From positions 1 through 38,530 of the forward strand of contig CANHTS010000004.1 in the NCBI GenBank assembly GCA_947463435.1: a DNA stretch of 38,530 nt. Reading direction: 5' to 3'. Origin of the DNA: Flavobacteriales bacterium. Lineage in GTDB: Bacteria; Bacteroidota; Bacteroidia; NS11-12g; UBA955. Of the stretch, positions 16,502-24,153 are shown in pieces (the stretch's first letter is position 1; every line of letters starts with the position of its first letter). Under the pieces are notes generated by a model, which was not told the origin of the DNA, did no database searches, and saw only the letters and a program-made list of their open reading frames with translations. The position numbers and the translations under genes were made by a program.

Positions 16502-19500
16502 TTACAGCGGGAGATGCAGGGAAAAGGTGCTCCCTGATGCATCGTTCCGATACGTCAGTCGTCCGTTGAGCATCCGGGTAAACCGGAGTATTAGATTCAA
16601 TCCGATTTCGTCTGCAGCAGTAGCTTGCAAGACCCATTCCCCTTCTCCTGCATTTTTGGAGCCGTAGATTTGGAGGATATCGTCTGGAAGACCGCTGCCG
16701 GAATCCTCCACCTGAACCAATAAGCCGGCACCGACCTGGCAGACTTTCAGGTGTATCCTGCCTCCGGGAGTATACTTGTTGCTGTTGTCCAACAGGTTGC
16801 GCAGGATGGATTTGAAGATGCCGGCATGGGTTTCCATGTGTAAATCGGGTGTATCGCTTAGGATTTCGGCGCCCAGTACATTCGTCCCGCTTTCGATAAT
16901 GGGTTGGTAGAAACGCACTACATCTTCCACAAGGGCGGCTACGTGCAGTTTTTTGAACGGCAGTCGGCCATCCAGCGGGCGTTTCAGCCACAGGTTGAAA
17001 TCGGTAGCAAGCAGATACAGGTCTTTGATGGTAGTGGCAAAAAGATTGAAAGTCGAAAAATACTGCGGCGCTTCGGCCCGCAAACGCCTGTTAAAGCGAT
17101 AGGCACTCTCGGTCAGAAACATGAGCGGTGATCTTACGTCGTGTAGCAATACCGCATTCATTTTTTCCCTGGTTTCATAGGCTTCGGTTACTTCGCGGCG
17201 CGAAGCTTCAAGATCGAGCAAGGCAGTGCGCAATTCATGGGTACGCTGATTTACTTGAAAAGTAAGTTCCGCCTTGCGTTTAAGCAGTTTTAGGGTTCGT
17301 ACTTTTAGTAAAACCAGCGCCAAGAAAACAATGCTGCAAACCGTGCTGAGTCTGAACCAGAGCGTGTTGTACCAATAAGGCGGAATGTGGATATTCAGGG
17401 TTTTGAGCACTCCGTTGATGCTGCGCAATTCAAGTTTATAGTCACCGGGTGGCAGTTTGAAGGGCCCGATGGTGTAGTTTTCAGGGATAGGCCTCCATAT
17501 CGGAAAGGCTGGCGAAATGCGGTAGCTCAATGCACCTTCAGCAATGAATGGCTGTAAAGTTTTAATGCGGACTGATACGAAGGAATAGTCAGGCGAAAGA
17601 TCGAGTGAACCGGCGTCGTTGATGGTATCCTTGCCGGAAATGATTGCTACCAGACACAGTTTGTGATTTTTTGCCTGAACATGCGTGTTTCGCGGTACTT
17701 TGAGCAAACCCTGATTGGAAGGGAAGAAGTAGTAGGGAAGATTGTTGACAGATTCCTGGGGATAGTTGCCCCCGTTTAATTCCCTTGCCGGAAGATGCAG
17801 GCCGCATTCCAGCTTGTTATGAATGTTGCCTATTCGTCCATTTGCGTCGCAAGCCAGAATAAAAATCGCCCTGTTAGTTACCAGCCATAATTTGCTGTAA
17901 ACAGGATCGTAGCGCAGGCTGATGGTTGCGAGGCTCCAATCGTACGGATCAGTGAAAGCAGGTGTCTGGGTATCCGGATTCAAACCGCTGAGGATGCCAC
18001 TGCCATAGGTCGCCCATATCCAGGTTTTGCCAATTTTTACTGCGTCGCGAACGGCCAATGTCTTCAGGATATGTGCCTTAATATGAAAATTTCGATCGAC
18101 CAGATAGGCTCCGTTTTGGCTCAACAGCCAGGCATCTTCTCCGTCGCGTCGCATATTGAAAAAACTCAGTGCCCCGCTTATCCGGGTACAAAGAACACTG
18201 CTTCCCTTGTCGAAATCGACCTTGTGAATTTTGTCTGAACTGCAGGCATATACCTGCCCATGCAACTCGAAAAACAGGTCGTAACGATCTTTGCTGCCCG
18301 GCAAACGCTTGGTTTTGCCATCCTTCAAGCGGTAGGCAATAATTCCTGCATCGTCGTGCATCCAGACAATTCCACGGCTGTCGGAAAGTATCGGATGCCC
18401 TATGGACGGTGTTGAAAGCAAACGTCGGACATGCTGCTCGGCCGTATCCATCGACAACAACCCGCCGCTTGGTATGAGCAATTGGGTGTCGTGGGAATGC
18501 GTATAGGAATAGATGAAAACAGCACCTCTTAACTGGAGTTTATTGCCATTCAACAAGGTGGCAGGGGTGAAGCTGAGCCGCAGCAATCCATGATCGTAGG
18601 TTCCGAGCATGAAACTGTTTCGGCTTACCGGAAGTGCGCAGTATACCTCTTCTTTTGAGTATGGATATAAATCGGGGACTTCACGGAGGGTCCCGCTGGC
18701 AAGGTCGCAAACAAACAAGCCCTTTCCGCTGGTGAAGACTACAAGGGTGTCGGTGAACCATAGAAAGCATGGATTGTCGTCGATGGGTTTCAAAATCGAA
18801 CCAGCGGGACCATTGAATCGCAACTTTTCCTTGTTGCATTCCAGTAGATACGGGCCATACCTGGCAATAACAGGATAGTCATTCTTGGTTCCGGCTGGTG
18901 TTCCGGGCGCATGATACCAGTCGTCGTCCACGCAAAATGCGGTAAGCTTTCCGTTGTAAGCGATTTGCTTGGCTACAATATCCGATTTCACCTCGTCCGG
19001 TAGTTGCCAGTCGCGCCGGTTTATTTTCCAGGCTTGGCCGGCATAACCAACAAAAGCGGAATCAGGGTGGGAAGTGAATTCTTGGATGCGCCCATTGTTG
19101 TGCAGCGCAACCAAGCCGCTATAAGCATCCATCAACAGAATCTGGTTGTTGTCGCGGCGCCTGTACATCGATTTGTGTCGGTCTGTCCGCAGGCCCGGAC
19201 TGTTTTTACGCAGGAATACACGGGTATCAATGCCATCGGTTTGCAGGAGACCGAAGCTGGATGCGAGCCAAAGTTCGCCGTTGGTATCGGCCTGGATACC
19301 CAGAATAGAGTTTTGAAGCAGATGCCGGTTGATATTCGATTCAGCCTGAATCAGGTAATGGCGATCAACTACTTGTTGTCCGAAAATGTCTGAAGCACAT
19401 GCAATCCATAGACATACCGGCCATAATGCAGGCTGAATAAGGCGCCCTGTAATGCAATTCAGGGTATTCAGTAAGAATAGGGTGTTCTTTGGTTTGAATA

Positions 19501-19549
19501 TCCTTCTTTGGGCTTGACTGTTTGCCGTTGAACTGTTTGGATTACACAT
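16502..19549 (-). CDS. Sensor histidine kinase with periplasmic beta-propeller (Reg_prop/Y_Y_Y)
   Basis: Start set at ATG 19549 (1015 residues); the track start at 19774 adds 75 basic, low-complexity residues that read like intergenic DNA with a hairpin. A hydrophobic segment near residues 36-56 (LIQPALWPVCLWIACA) acts as signal or anchor. A long propeller-like region (about 60-650; GELWLASSFGLLQTDG, GIVWMHDDAGIIAY) and a Y_Y_Y-type domain (SYRISPAFPIWRPIPENY) follow. Then come a transmembrane helix (LSTVCSIVFLALVLL), a coiled-coil linker, a HisKA H-box (LLHDVRSPLMFLTE) and a HATPase (NLLDNSNKYTPGG, EDSGSGLP). The G2 box is degenerate (DEIGLNLILRF). The layout resembles Bacteroidota hybrid sensors for polysaccharide use but lacks the fused receiver and AraC domain; the separate NarL-type regulator next door may fill that role. 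Confidence 0.88.
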   Translation of the reverse strand: MCNPNSSTANSQAQRRIFKPKNTLFLLNTLNCITGRLIQPALWPVCLWIACASDIFGQQVVDRHYLIQAESNINRHLLQNSILGIQADTNGELWLASSFGLLQTDGIDTRVFLRKNSPGLRTDRHKSMYRRRDNNQILLMDAYSGLVALHNNGRIQEFTSHPDSAFVGYAGQAWKINRRDWQLPDEVKSDIVAKQIAYNGKLTAFCVDDDWYHAPGTPAGTKNDYPVIARYGPYLLECNKEKLRFNGPAGSILKPIDDNPCFLWFTDTLVVFTSGKGLFVCDLASGTLREVPDLYPYSKEEVYCALPVSRNSFMLGTYDHGLLRLSFTPATLLNGNKLQLRGAVFIYSYTHSHDTQLLIPSGGLLSMDTAEQHVRRLLSTPSIGHPILSDSRGIVWMHDDAGIIAYRLKDGKTKRLPGSKDRYDLFFELHGQVYACSSDKIHKVDFDKGSSVLCTRISGALSFFNMRRDGEDAWLLSQNGAYLVDRNFHIKAHILKTLAVRDAVKIGKTWIWATYGSGILSGLNPDTQTPAFTDPYDWSLATISLRYDPVYSKLWLVTNRAIFILACDANGRIGNIHNKLECGLHLPARELNGGNYPQESVNNLPYYFFPSNQGLLKVPRNTHVQAKNHKLCLVAIISGKDTINDAGSLDLSPDYSFVSVRIKTLQPFIAEGALSYRISPAFPIWRPIPENYTIGPFKLPPGDYKLELRSINGVLKTLNIHIPPYWYNTLWFRLSTVCSIVFLALVLLKVRTLKLLKRKAELTFQVNQRTHELRTALLDLEASRREVTEAYETREKMNAVLLHDVRSPLMFLTESAYRFNRRLRAEAPQYFSTFNLFATTIKDLYLLATDFNLWLKRPLDGRLPFKKLHVAALVEDVVRFYQPIIESGTNVLGAEILSDTPDLHMETHAGIFKSILRNLLDNSNKYTPGGRIHLKVCQVGAGLLVQVEDSGSGLPDDILQIYGSKNAGEGEWVLQATAADEIGLNLILRFTRMLNGRLTYRNDASGSTFSLHLPL

Positions 19550-19807
19550 ATTTGAAGCGCTGTAAGGCTTCGGCTTTGCAGCAAGTGAGGGGTTAAATAC
19601 CGGATTGTGAATCCAATAGGGGGGAGTCCATCCGGGAGCAAAGGCTCGCTGAGAAGCGGGCTTTTTCTTTGTTGGACGAGGCGAGGCAGCGCGTTTTCTT
19701 TTGCCACCTGCACCCATAGAACAAGTTATACTTCTGATTTTTGTTATCGGCAGGGCAGTGGTGTGTTTGAACATTCCACTGCCCTGTATCTCAGCCGAGC
19801 GTCCCGA
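19550..19807. other. Structured intergenic region between kinase and LytTR genes
   Basis: This 258-base gap holds four inverted repeats. 19559-19582 is a 10-bp hairpin (two G-U pairs) capped by TTCG on the plus strand. 19602-19614 is GGATT-GTG-AATCC. 19644-19671 is a 7-bp hairpin with GAGA loop followed by TTTTTCTTTG on the plus strand. 19751-19786 is a perfect 11-bp inverted repeat (CAGGGCAGTGG/CCACTGCCCTG). Neither flanking gene is on the plus strand, so the terminator-like element is unexplained. No protein-coding call is made here. Confidence 0.6.
19644..19671 (+). terminator. Plus-strand terminator-like hairpin
   Basis: GCTCGCT-GAGA-AGCGGGC followed by TTTTTCTTTG reads as an intrinsic terminator on the plus strand, although the nearest plus-strand gene ends more than 3 kb upstream. 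On the minus strand the same hairpin is followed only by CCTTTGC, so it is weaker as an end for the LytTR transcript. Confidence 0.5.
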
Positions 19808-20539
19808 TCAGGTGCCGCTGTCTCCGCGGCTGAACATGTGAATCAGCCTTTCCTTAATCGGTTTGCTGAGGCTGATCTTATCGCCGTTCTTGAGGATAAG
19901 TTCGCCGGTACCGTCAGGGAACTTGCGGATGCTGCGGAAGTATTCCTTATTGACCACGATCGATCGGTTGATCTTTACAAACTTGTTGCGCGGCAGCTGC
20001 TTCATGAAATACAACATGGTTTTGCTGGCCTGTATGTCTTCTGAAACGGTTTGCACGGTGCAGTAAGGGCCGTTGGCTAACAACTTGATAATTTCCACGT
20101 GCGGAACGAAGAAAAGCCGGTCCTGGCGGTTGATAATCAGGATACCAGGATTCAGCGAGTCTGTTTCTTCTTCCTCGTCTTGTGTAAGCTCTTCCCTTAC
20201 CCTTTTCATGACCGCGCTGAGGGCCGCAGGTGAAACAGGTTTAACGATATAGTCGAATACTTTGTGGCGAACTGCTTCTATACCGTGCTCAGCGCTGCCG
20301 CTTACCAGAATGGTTAAAGCATCGAAATCGGGCAATAGTTCGAGCATATCGAAGCCCGACATGTTCTGCATGTTCACATCCAGAAACACAACGTCGGGCG
20401 CATTCTCTGTGAGGTAGGCGATGGCCGGAGATTCTTCGGTGAAGTGGCGGATTTCAGTGAACTCGGGACAGTAATCCCGCACCAGTTTGTCGAGCAACTC
20501 TATCGCCAGGATATCGTCGTCAATGATTACTGCTTTCAT
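19808..20539 (-). CDS. LytTR-family response regulator
   Basis: A 243-residue regulator with an N-terminal receiver and a C-terminal LytTR DNA-binding domain. Receiver residues: acidic Asp7-Asp9 (IIDDDI), phospho-acceptor Asp54 (VVFLDVNM), Ser80 and Lys100 (DYIVKPVS). LytTR marks: INRQDRLFFVPHVEIIKLLANG, LPRNKFVKINRSIVVNKEYF and the closing KNGDKISLSKPIKERL. The start ATG overlaps the kinase stop by four bases (ATGA), so the pair is translationally coupled. It probably controls nearby or distant promoters in response to the membrane kinase; the signal is unknown. Confidence 0.94.
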   Translation of the reverse strand: MKAVIIDDDILAIELLDKLVRDYCPEFTEIRHFTEESPAIAYLTENAPDVVFLDVNMQNMSGFDMLELLPDFDALTILVSGSAEHGIEAVRHKVFDYIVKPVSPAALSAVMKRVREELTQDEEEETDSLNPGILIINRQDRLFFVPHVEIIKLLANGPYCTVQTVSEDIQASKTMLYFMKQLPRNKFVKINRSIVVNKEYFRSIRKFPDGTGELILKNGDKISLSKPIKERLIHMFSRGDSGT

Positions 20540-21942
20540 TTAGTTTTTCTTTTATTTAGATTGGGTGTTTGCGGTTGCAATGTAGGGATTCCCAAGATTA
20601 AACATACGCCTTTTGCCTGTGGATCAACTTCACTCCGGTTAATGATTTGAAAGGTGGATTTCGTTCCTGTCTTTTCACTCAAGAGCGCCATACGTTTCCG
20701 TGTGTTTCGCAAGCCAAAAGAGCTTTTATCGGAGAATATTTCCGGAAGTCCTTTCCCATTGTCGCAGATATTGACAACCAACAGCCCGTCTTCTTCCTTG
20801 AATTGAATGTCGATATGCGGAGACAATGTTAATCCATCACTAAACCCATGAATGATAGCATTCTCCACTCCCGGAAGGCAGATCATGCATGGAACCTGTA
20901 GATCAAGATTGGCTTTGAGCTGAATACTGTAGGCGAACTTCGGCCCGAATTGGAGCTTATTCAGTTCGAGGTAACGTTTCAATAATTCAATTTCCTCTTT
21001 CAAAGAATGGCTGCCACTTTCATCCAGTTGCAGTATGGAACGCAGGTAGGCCGAATATTCATGTACCAGTTCCATGGCAACTGTTGCATCGTGTTTCACG
21101 AGCGAGTGCTGAATACGGTTCAGTATATTGGCAAGGGTATGCGTATTAAGTTTAAATGCCAAGCTGAGCGATTCTTGTTCGCGCTGTTCACCGCGTGCCA
21201 TCTTCACTTCATCCAGCAACTTGTCGCGTACGATAACCGCATGCCGTAACCGCAATATGTCTCCTGATGTAAAGGCCATGAACTCAATGCTCAATGCCGG
21301 CAGCAGCAAATAGTGCACAACCATTTGGGTGTCAATGTGAAATGTCTTAGCAGCGAATTTGCTGCCAAAGGTGAACAATGCCGAAACAAGCAGAATGCCG
21401 GCACCCCATAAAAATATATGGATATAAGCAGGCAACGATTTGTTCAATATCCGAATGCGCAAAATAATATACAACATGGCGACACACATTGCGATAATCA
21501 TCATGCTCATCAGGCAAGTATTCAGGGTTAAATCGATAAGAAACGCAATAAGGCCAAGCCAACACAGAATGCGTAGCAATTGCCATGACACCTTGGATAT
21601 TCTTCTTTCGTAGAAATGCAAGTCCAGCCCATGGTGCATCAGCCTTGCGTACAACAAAAAGCTCCCAAGCGTGAGACCATTCGTTATAAGGTAATAATGT
21701 TGAGCACCAAACTGGCCAGCCTGGAATAGGCCAAGTGCCAGAATACTGTGAATAATGGTGAGGTTAAATAGCAGACGAAGGCCCGATGAGGAAATTCTGA
21801 ATGTTAAGTAATGAACCAGGCTTACAATGGACATCATAACCATCATGCCCAGCAGCAGGGTCTGAAGGCTTGTCAATTGAAACCAACCGGTGAACAGAAG
21901 CATCAGTTCCTTGAAATAATGGTGGGAGTTAATGGCACGCAA
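20536..21942 (-). CDS. LytS-type membrane sensor histidine kinase
   Basis: 468 residues. About seven hydrophobic helices fill residues 20-226, resembling a 7-transmembrane sensor. A cytoplasmic His_kinase/HATPase unit of the LytS/YehU type follows. The H-box is diverged: LNTHTLANILNRIQ with His268, where the family usually shows NPHFLFN. The N-box (LPGVENAIIHGF), the G1 box (NICDNGKGLP) and a GLRNTRKRM stretch are present. It shares a four-base overlap with the downstream LytTR regulator, its probable partner. A second start (Met14) is possible. The 5' gap is AT-rich and has inverted repeats; a near-consensus minus-strand TAGTTTCG (22055-22048) could be a weak -7 element. Confidence 0.9.
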   Translation of the reverse strand: MRAINSHHYFKELMLLFTGWFQLTSLQTLLLGMMVMMSIVSLVHYLTFRISSSGLRLLFNLTIIHSILALGLFQAGQFGAQHYYLITNGLTLGSFLLYARLMHHGLDLHFYERRISKVSWQLLRILCWLGLIAFLIDLTLNTCLMSMMIIAMCVAMLYIILRIRILNKSLPAYIHIFLWGAGILLVSALFTFGSKFAAKTFHIDTQMVVHYLLLPALSIEFMAFTSGDILRLRHAVIVRDKLLDEVKMARGEQREQESLSLAFKLNTHTLANILNRIQHSLVKHDATVAMELVHEYSAYLRSILQLDESGSHSLKEEIELLKRYLELNKLQFGPKFAYSIQLKANLDLQVPCMICLPGVENAIIHGFSDGLTLSPHIDIQFKEEDGLLVVNICDNGKGLPEIFSDKSSFGLRNTRKRMALLSEKTGTKSTFQIINRSEVDPQAKGVCLILGIPTLQPQTPNLNKRKTK

Positions 21943-22238
21943 GTACTTGCTTTGGTGTATTTCTCTGCACGGAACAGAATTATCTCTTCACAATGGCTGC
22001 TCTTTTCGTTTTTTTGTTAGGCTTTTTGCGAGTTTGCCAGGTTTTTACGAAACTAAACGGTTTTTTGATTGAATTGACAAGCTTCGATTTCTTTTTGTTG
22101 GTATTTTTACCCAAATAGTACTTTGGGTTATCGAAAGCTTTAGGGGCGTTGCCCGAAAACCCATCGCATCCATCGTTTTCGATTTTAAAAGATTTACAGA
22201 ATTTTGTTTAAGGGGGCTTTTTTGAACTCTTGCAGGGT
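21943..22238. other. AT-rich intergenic region with nested inverted repeats
   Basis: No credible gene lies here (the 106-residue minus ORF at 22045-22365 is a shadow). It contains an inner perfect repeat ACCCAAA(22109-22115)/TTTGGGT(22122-22128). An outer repeat AAGCTTCGA(22079-22087)/TCGAAAGCTT(22131-22140) has one unpaired base. A third repeat is CGAAAAC(22154-22160)/GTTTTCG(22175-22181). It is the leader of the LytS-type kinase and/or the tail of the small minus-strand gene. Confidence 0.55.
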
Positions 22239-22604
22239 TCAGTCGATCCTGATCGATTCGCCGGTTACAAGAAGCGTGAATTCTTGCCCGCGATAGACAA
22301 TTTGACTCCCTGCCTTCTCGTCGTTCACTGCAAAAACAACGCGCTTTTGTACCTCTTTCGGCCAACTGAAAACCTGCTCCAGTTCATCGCCTTCCATGCA
22401 ATCTGCTTTGCGGATAATAATTCGGTCCGGAATCCGGAAACGGGCCTGTAACCTGATCCCATCCAAAGATCGATGGAAAGTCACGCAACTTTCCCTGGAC
22501 TCCATGTATAGCAGTTGCACAAATTCACAAGCCGCCTTTGCGTCAAGACAAAACACGGCAACGTGGAGTGTGCTTGAAACCGAATCTGCATGGCGTGCTA
22601 ACAT
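22239..22604 (-). CDS. Small hypothetical protein
   Basis: A 121-residue ORF from ATG 22604. I do not recognise it. It has no signal peptide or membrane segment. The composition is mixed and protein-like with charged C-terminal half (RIPDRIIIRKADCMEGDELE, VVFAVNDEKAGSQIVYRGQE) and several cysteines. It fills an otherwise empty 870-base gap, has no overlapping alternative gene, and its codon choice looks like that of its neighbours, so I favour it as real. It lies upstream of the LytS kinase on the same strand but 296 bases away, and is divergent from kdsC. Confidence 0.55.
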   Translation of the reverse strand: MLARHADSVSSTLHVAVFCLDAKAACEFVQLLYMESRESCVTFHRSLDGIRLQARFRIPDRIIIRKADCMEGDELEQVFSWPKEVQKRVVFAVNDEKAGSQIVYRGQEFTLLVTGESIRID

Positions 22605-22811
22605 GGAATCAATGTTGGTTGTTGAATGGTCTGAATGCTTATCGCCGTAATACGGAGCATTGCATTCGTGAAACTCTGCTAAAAGTGTGATGACTGCGTG
22701 TTAAAATTGTTCGATTGACCATAATAATTCCTGTGGAGTATTTAAAATTTATCGAAATTGTACAATACGGGGCGGTAGGCAGCGCACTGTTTCACGCCAT
22801 AGCTTTGCAAC
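22605..22811. other. Divergent intergenic region upstream of kdsC
   Basis: The 207-base gap between the small minus-strand gene and kdsC has no gene. A hairpin is visible: AATGCT(22634-22639)/AGCATT(22656-22661) enclosing CCGTA-A-TACGG (22645-22655). A TAnnTTTG element lies at its right end. Confidence 0.5.
22800..22807 (+). promoter_or_regulatory. TAnnTTTG -7 element at the kdsC start
   Basis: TAGCTTTG matches the -7 consensus and ends only four bases before the first ATG of kdsC (22812). Transcription would start at or just after that ATG, so the mRNA is either leaderless or translated from Met8/Met9. No -33 element at the standard spacing was found. Confidence 0.45.
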
Positions 22812-23333
22812 ATGTCTGAATTGCTCGATGCCATGATGCGCATCAAGGCTTTCGCCTTTGATATCGACGGCGTGTTGACTTCCGGGTCGGTGCTGGTTAC
22901 CGAAGAAGGTTATATGCTGCGCAGCGTGCATATCAAAGATGGTTATGCCCTCCAGCATGCCGTAAAATGCGGTTATCCGGTTGCCATTATCTCCGGAGGG
23001 AAAAGCGAAGGCATGCGTTCGCGCTTCGCCGGCCTTGGCATCACCGATATCTGGCTCGGCCAGGCGCACAAGACCGATGCCTTCAGCGCCTTCTTGCAAA
23101 AACATGGTCTTGATCCGCAAGATGTGCTCTATATGGGCGACGACATGCCCGATTTGCCACTGCTGCAGTTGGCAGGAATAGCTGCCTGTCCGGCCGATGC
23201 CGCCACCGATATCCGGTCCGTTTGCGCCTGGATTGCGGCGGCTGCAGGCGGTCAAGGCTGTGCCCGTGAAGTCATTGAGAAAATATTGAAACTGCAACAG
23301 ACCTGGTGGAATGGCGAAAGCCATCGTTGGTGA
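22812..23333 (+). CDS. kdsC: Kdo-8-phosphate phosphatase, HAD family
   Basis: Removes phosphate from 3-deoxy-D-manno-octulosonate 8-phosphate to give Kdo for the lipopolysaccharide core. The 173-residue, cap-less HAD protein has motif I FDIDGVLTSG (catalytic DxD), motif II with IISGGKSEG, and motif IV GDDMPDLPLL. It also has the KdsC-typical HIKDGYALQHAVKCGY and the WLGQAHKTDAF region. The ATG at 22812 is used as in the track; Met9 (22836, MRIKAFAFDID) is the alternative, since many KdsC proteins start just before IKAF and a -7 element abuts the first ATG. It is followed by an alpha/beta hydrolase gene with its own promoter in the 3' end of this gene. Confidence 0.92.
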   Translation: MSELLDAMMRIKAFAFDIDGVLTSGSVLVTEEGYMLRSVHIKDGYALQHAVKCGYPVAIISGGKSEGMRSRFAGLGITDIWLGQAHKTDAFSAFLQKHGLDPQDVLYMGDDMPDLPLLQLAGIAACPADAATDIRSVCAWIAAAAGGQGCAREVIEKILKLQQTWWNGESHRW

Positions 23334-23336
23334 ACG

Positions 23337-23366
23337 TTGCCTTTTCTGTCCGATTGTCTATTTTTG
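23337..23366 (+). promoter_or_regulatory. Bacteroidota-type promoter for the hydrolase-nadK operon
   Basis: TTG at 23337-23339, a 19-base spacer, then TATTTTTG (TAnnTTTG) at 23359-23366. This matches the known -33/-7 spacing of Bacteroidota sigma-A promoters and is the best promoter match in the window. It starts just after the kdsC stop and leaves a leader of a few bases before the ATG at 23377. Confidence 0.7.
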
Positions 23367-23376
23367 ACCTGTACCT

Positions 23377-24153
23377 ATGAACGTCAACGTCAGGGAGGAA
23401 AACGGCTTCCGTTTTATTGAAGAAGGAGAAGGTGAACCTATCGTTTTGTTGCATGGCCTCTTCGGGGCCCTCAGCAATTGGAACGATGTACTGAACCATT
23501 TTAAAGGCCGGTATAAGGTGCTCATTCCCCTTATGCCGATTTATTCCATGCCCATCATCCACCTGGGTGTGAAAGGTCTCGCCGGCTTTATCCACGATTT
23601 TATCAGCTGGAAAGGCTACGACAAAGTAACCCTCCTGGGCAATAGCCTGGGTGGTCATGTTGCGCTGGTCTATGTTACCCTGCATCCTGAAAAAGTCAAA
23701 GCCATGATCCTTACCGGAAGCTCCGGGCTGTACGAAAAGGCATTTGGGGATACCTTCCCCAAGCGTGGCGACCGCGAATACATCCGACAGAAAGTTTCGC
23801 TTACTTTCTTTGATCCGGCAGTTGCGACCGATGAATTGGTGGATGAAGTGCTCGAAACCACCAGCGACCGCGCCAAGGTATTGCGCATCCTGACCATGGC
23901 CAAAAGCGCCATTCGACACAATATGCGGAAGGATATTCCAAACATTCAGTGCCCGGTTTGCCTCATCTGGGGCAAACAGGATGGCATCACACCGCCAAAC
24001 GTAGCCGAGGAGTTTCACGAACTGCTGCCCGACAGCGAATTGCACTGGATCGATCAATGTGCCCACGCGCCGATGATGGAGAAGCCGCTGGAATTCAATA
24101 TGCTCCTCGATGGTTTTCTGATGCGCCTGCATGAACGGGGTATCCTCGCATGA
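23377..24153 (+). CDS. Alpha/beta hydrolase
   Basis: A 258-residue cytoplasmic alpha/beta-hydrolase-fold protein. The oxyanion segment is LLHGLFGALSNW, the nucleophile elbow is LGNSLGGH with the serine near residue 89, the acid is in WGKQDGITPP, and the histidine is in DQCAHAPMMEKP, so the catalytic triad is complete. There is no signal peptide. The substrate is unknown; esterase or carbon-carbon hydrolase activity is possible. It is the first gene after a good promoter and overlaps the CBS-protein gene by four bases (ATGA), so the two are translationally coupled. Comparable hydrolase-CBS-nadK groupings are, from memory, common in Bacteroidota. Confidence 0.9.
   Translation: MNVNVREENGFRFIEEGEGEPIVLLHGLFGALSNWNDVLNHFKGRYKVLIPLMPIYSMPIIHLGVKGLAGFIHDFISWKGYDKVTLLGNSLGGHVALVYVTLHPEKVKAMILTGSSGLYEKAFGDTFPKRGDREYIRQKVSLTFFDPAVATDELVDEVLETTSDRAKVLRILTMAKSAIRHNMRKDIPNIQCPVCLIWGKQDGITPPNVAEEFHELLPDSELHWIDQCAHAPMMEKPLEFNMLLDGFLMRLHERGILA

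Noticed and set aside
19602-19614. GTG within GGATT-GTG-AATCC as a tRNA-His anticodon arm
   Set aside because: The loop is three bases, not seven, and no acceptor or T-arm can be built around it.
19649-19654. CTGAGA reminiscent of a TPP riboswitch
   Set aside because: The six bases form the end of a stem and loop of the terminator-like hairpin; the other conserved TPP elements are absent and the neighbours are not thiamine genes.
19550-19774. N-terminal extension of the sensor kinase to the track start at 19774
   Set aside because: The added 75 residues are basic and low-complexity, pass through several inverted repeats, and would place the signal/anchor segment more than 100 residues into the protein.
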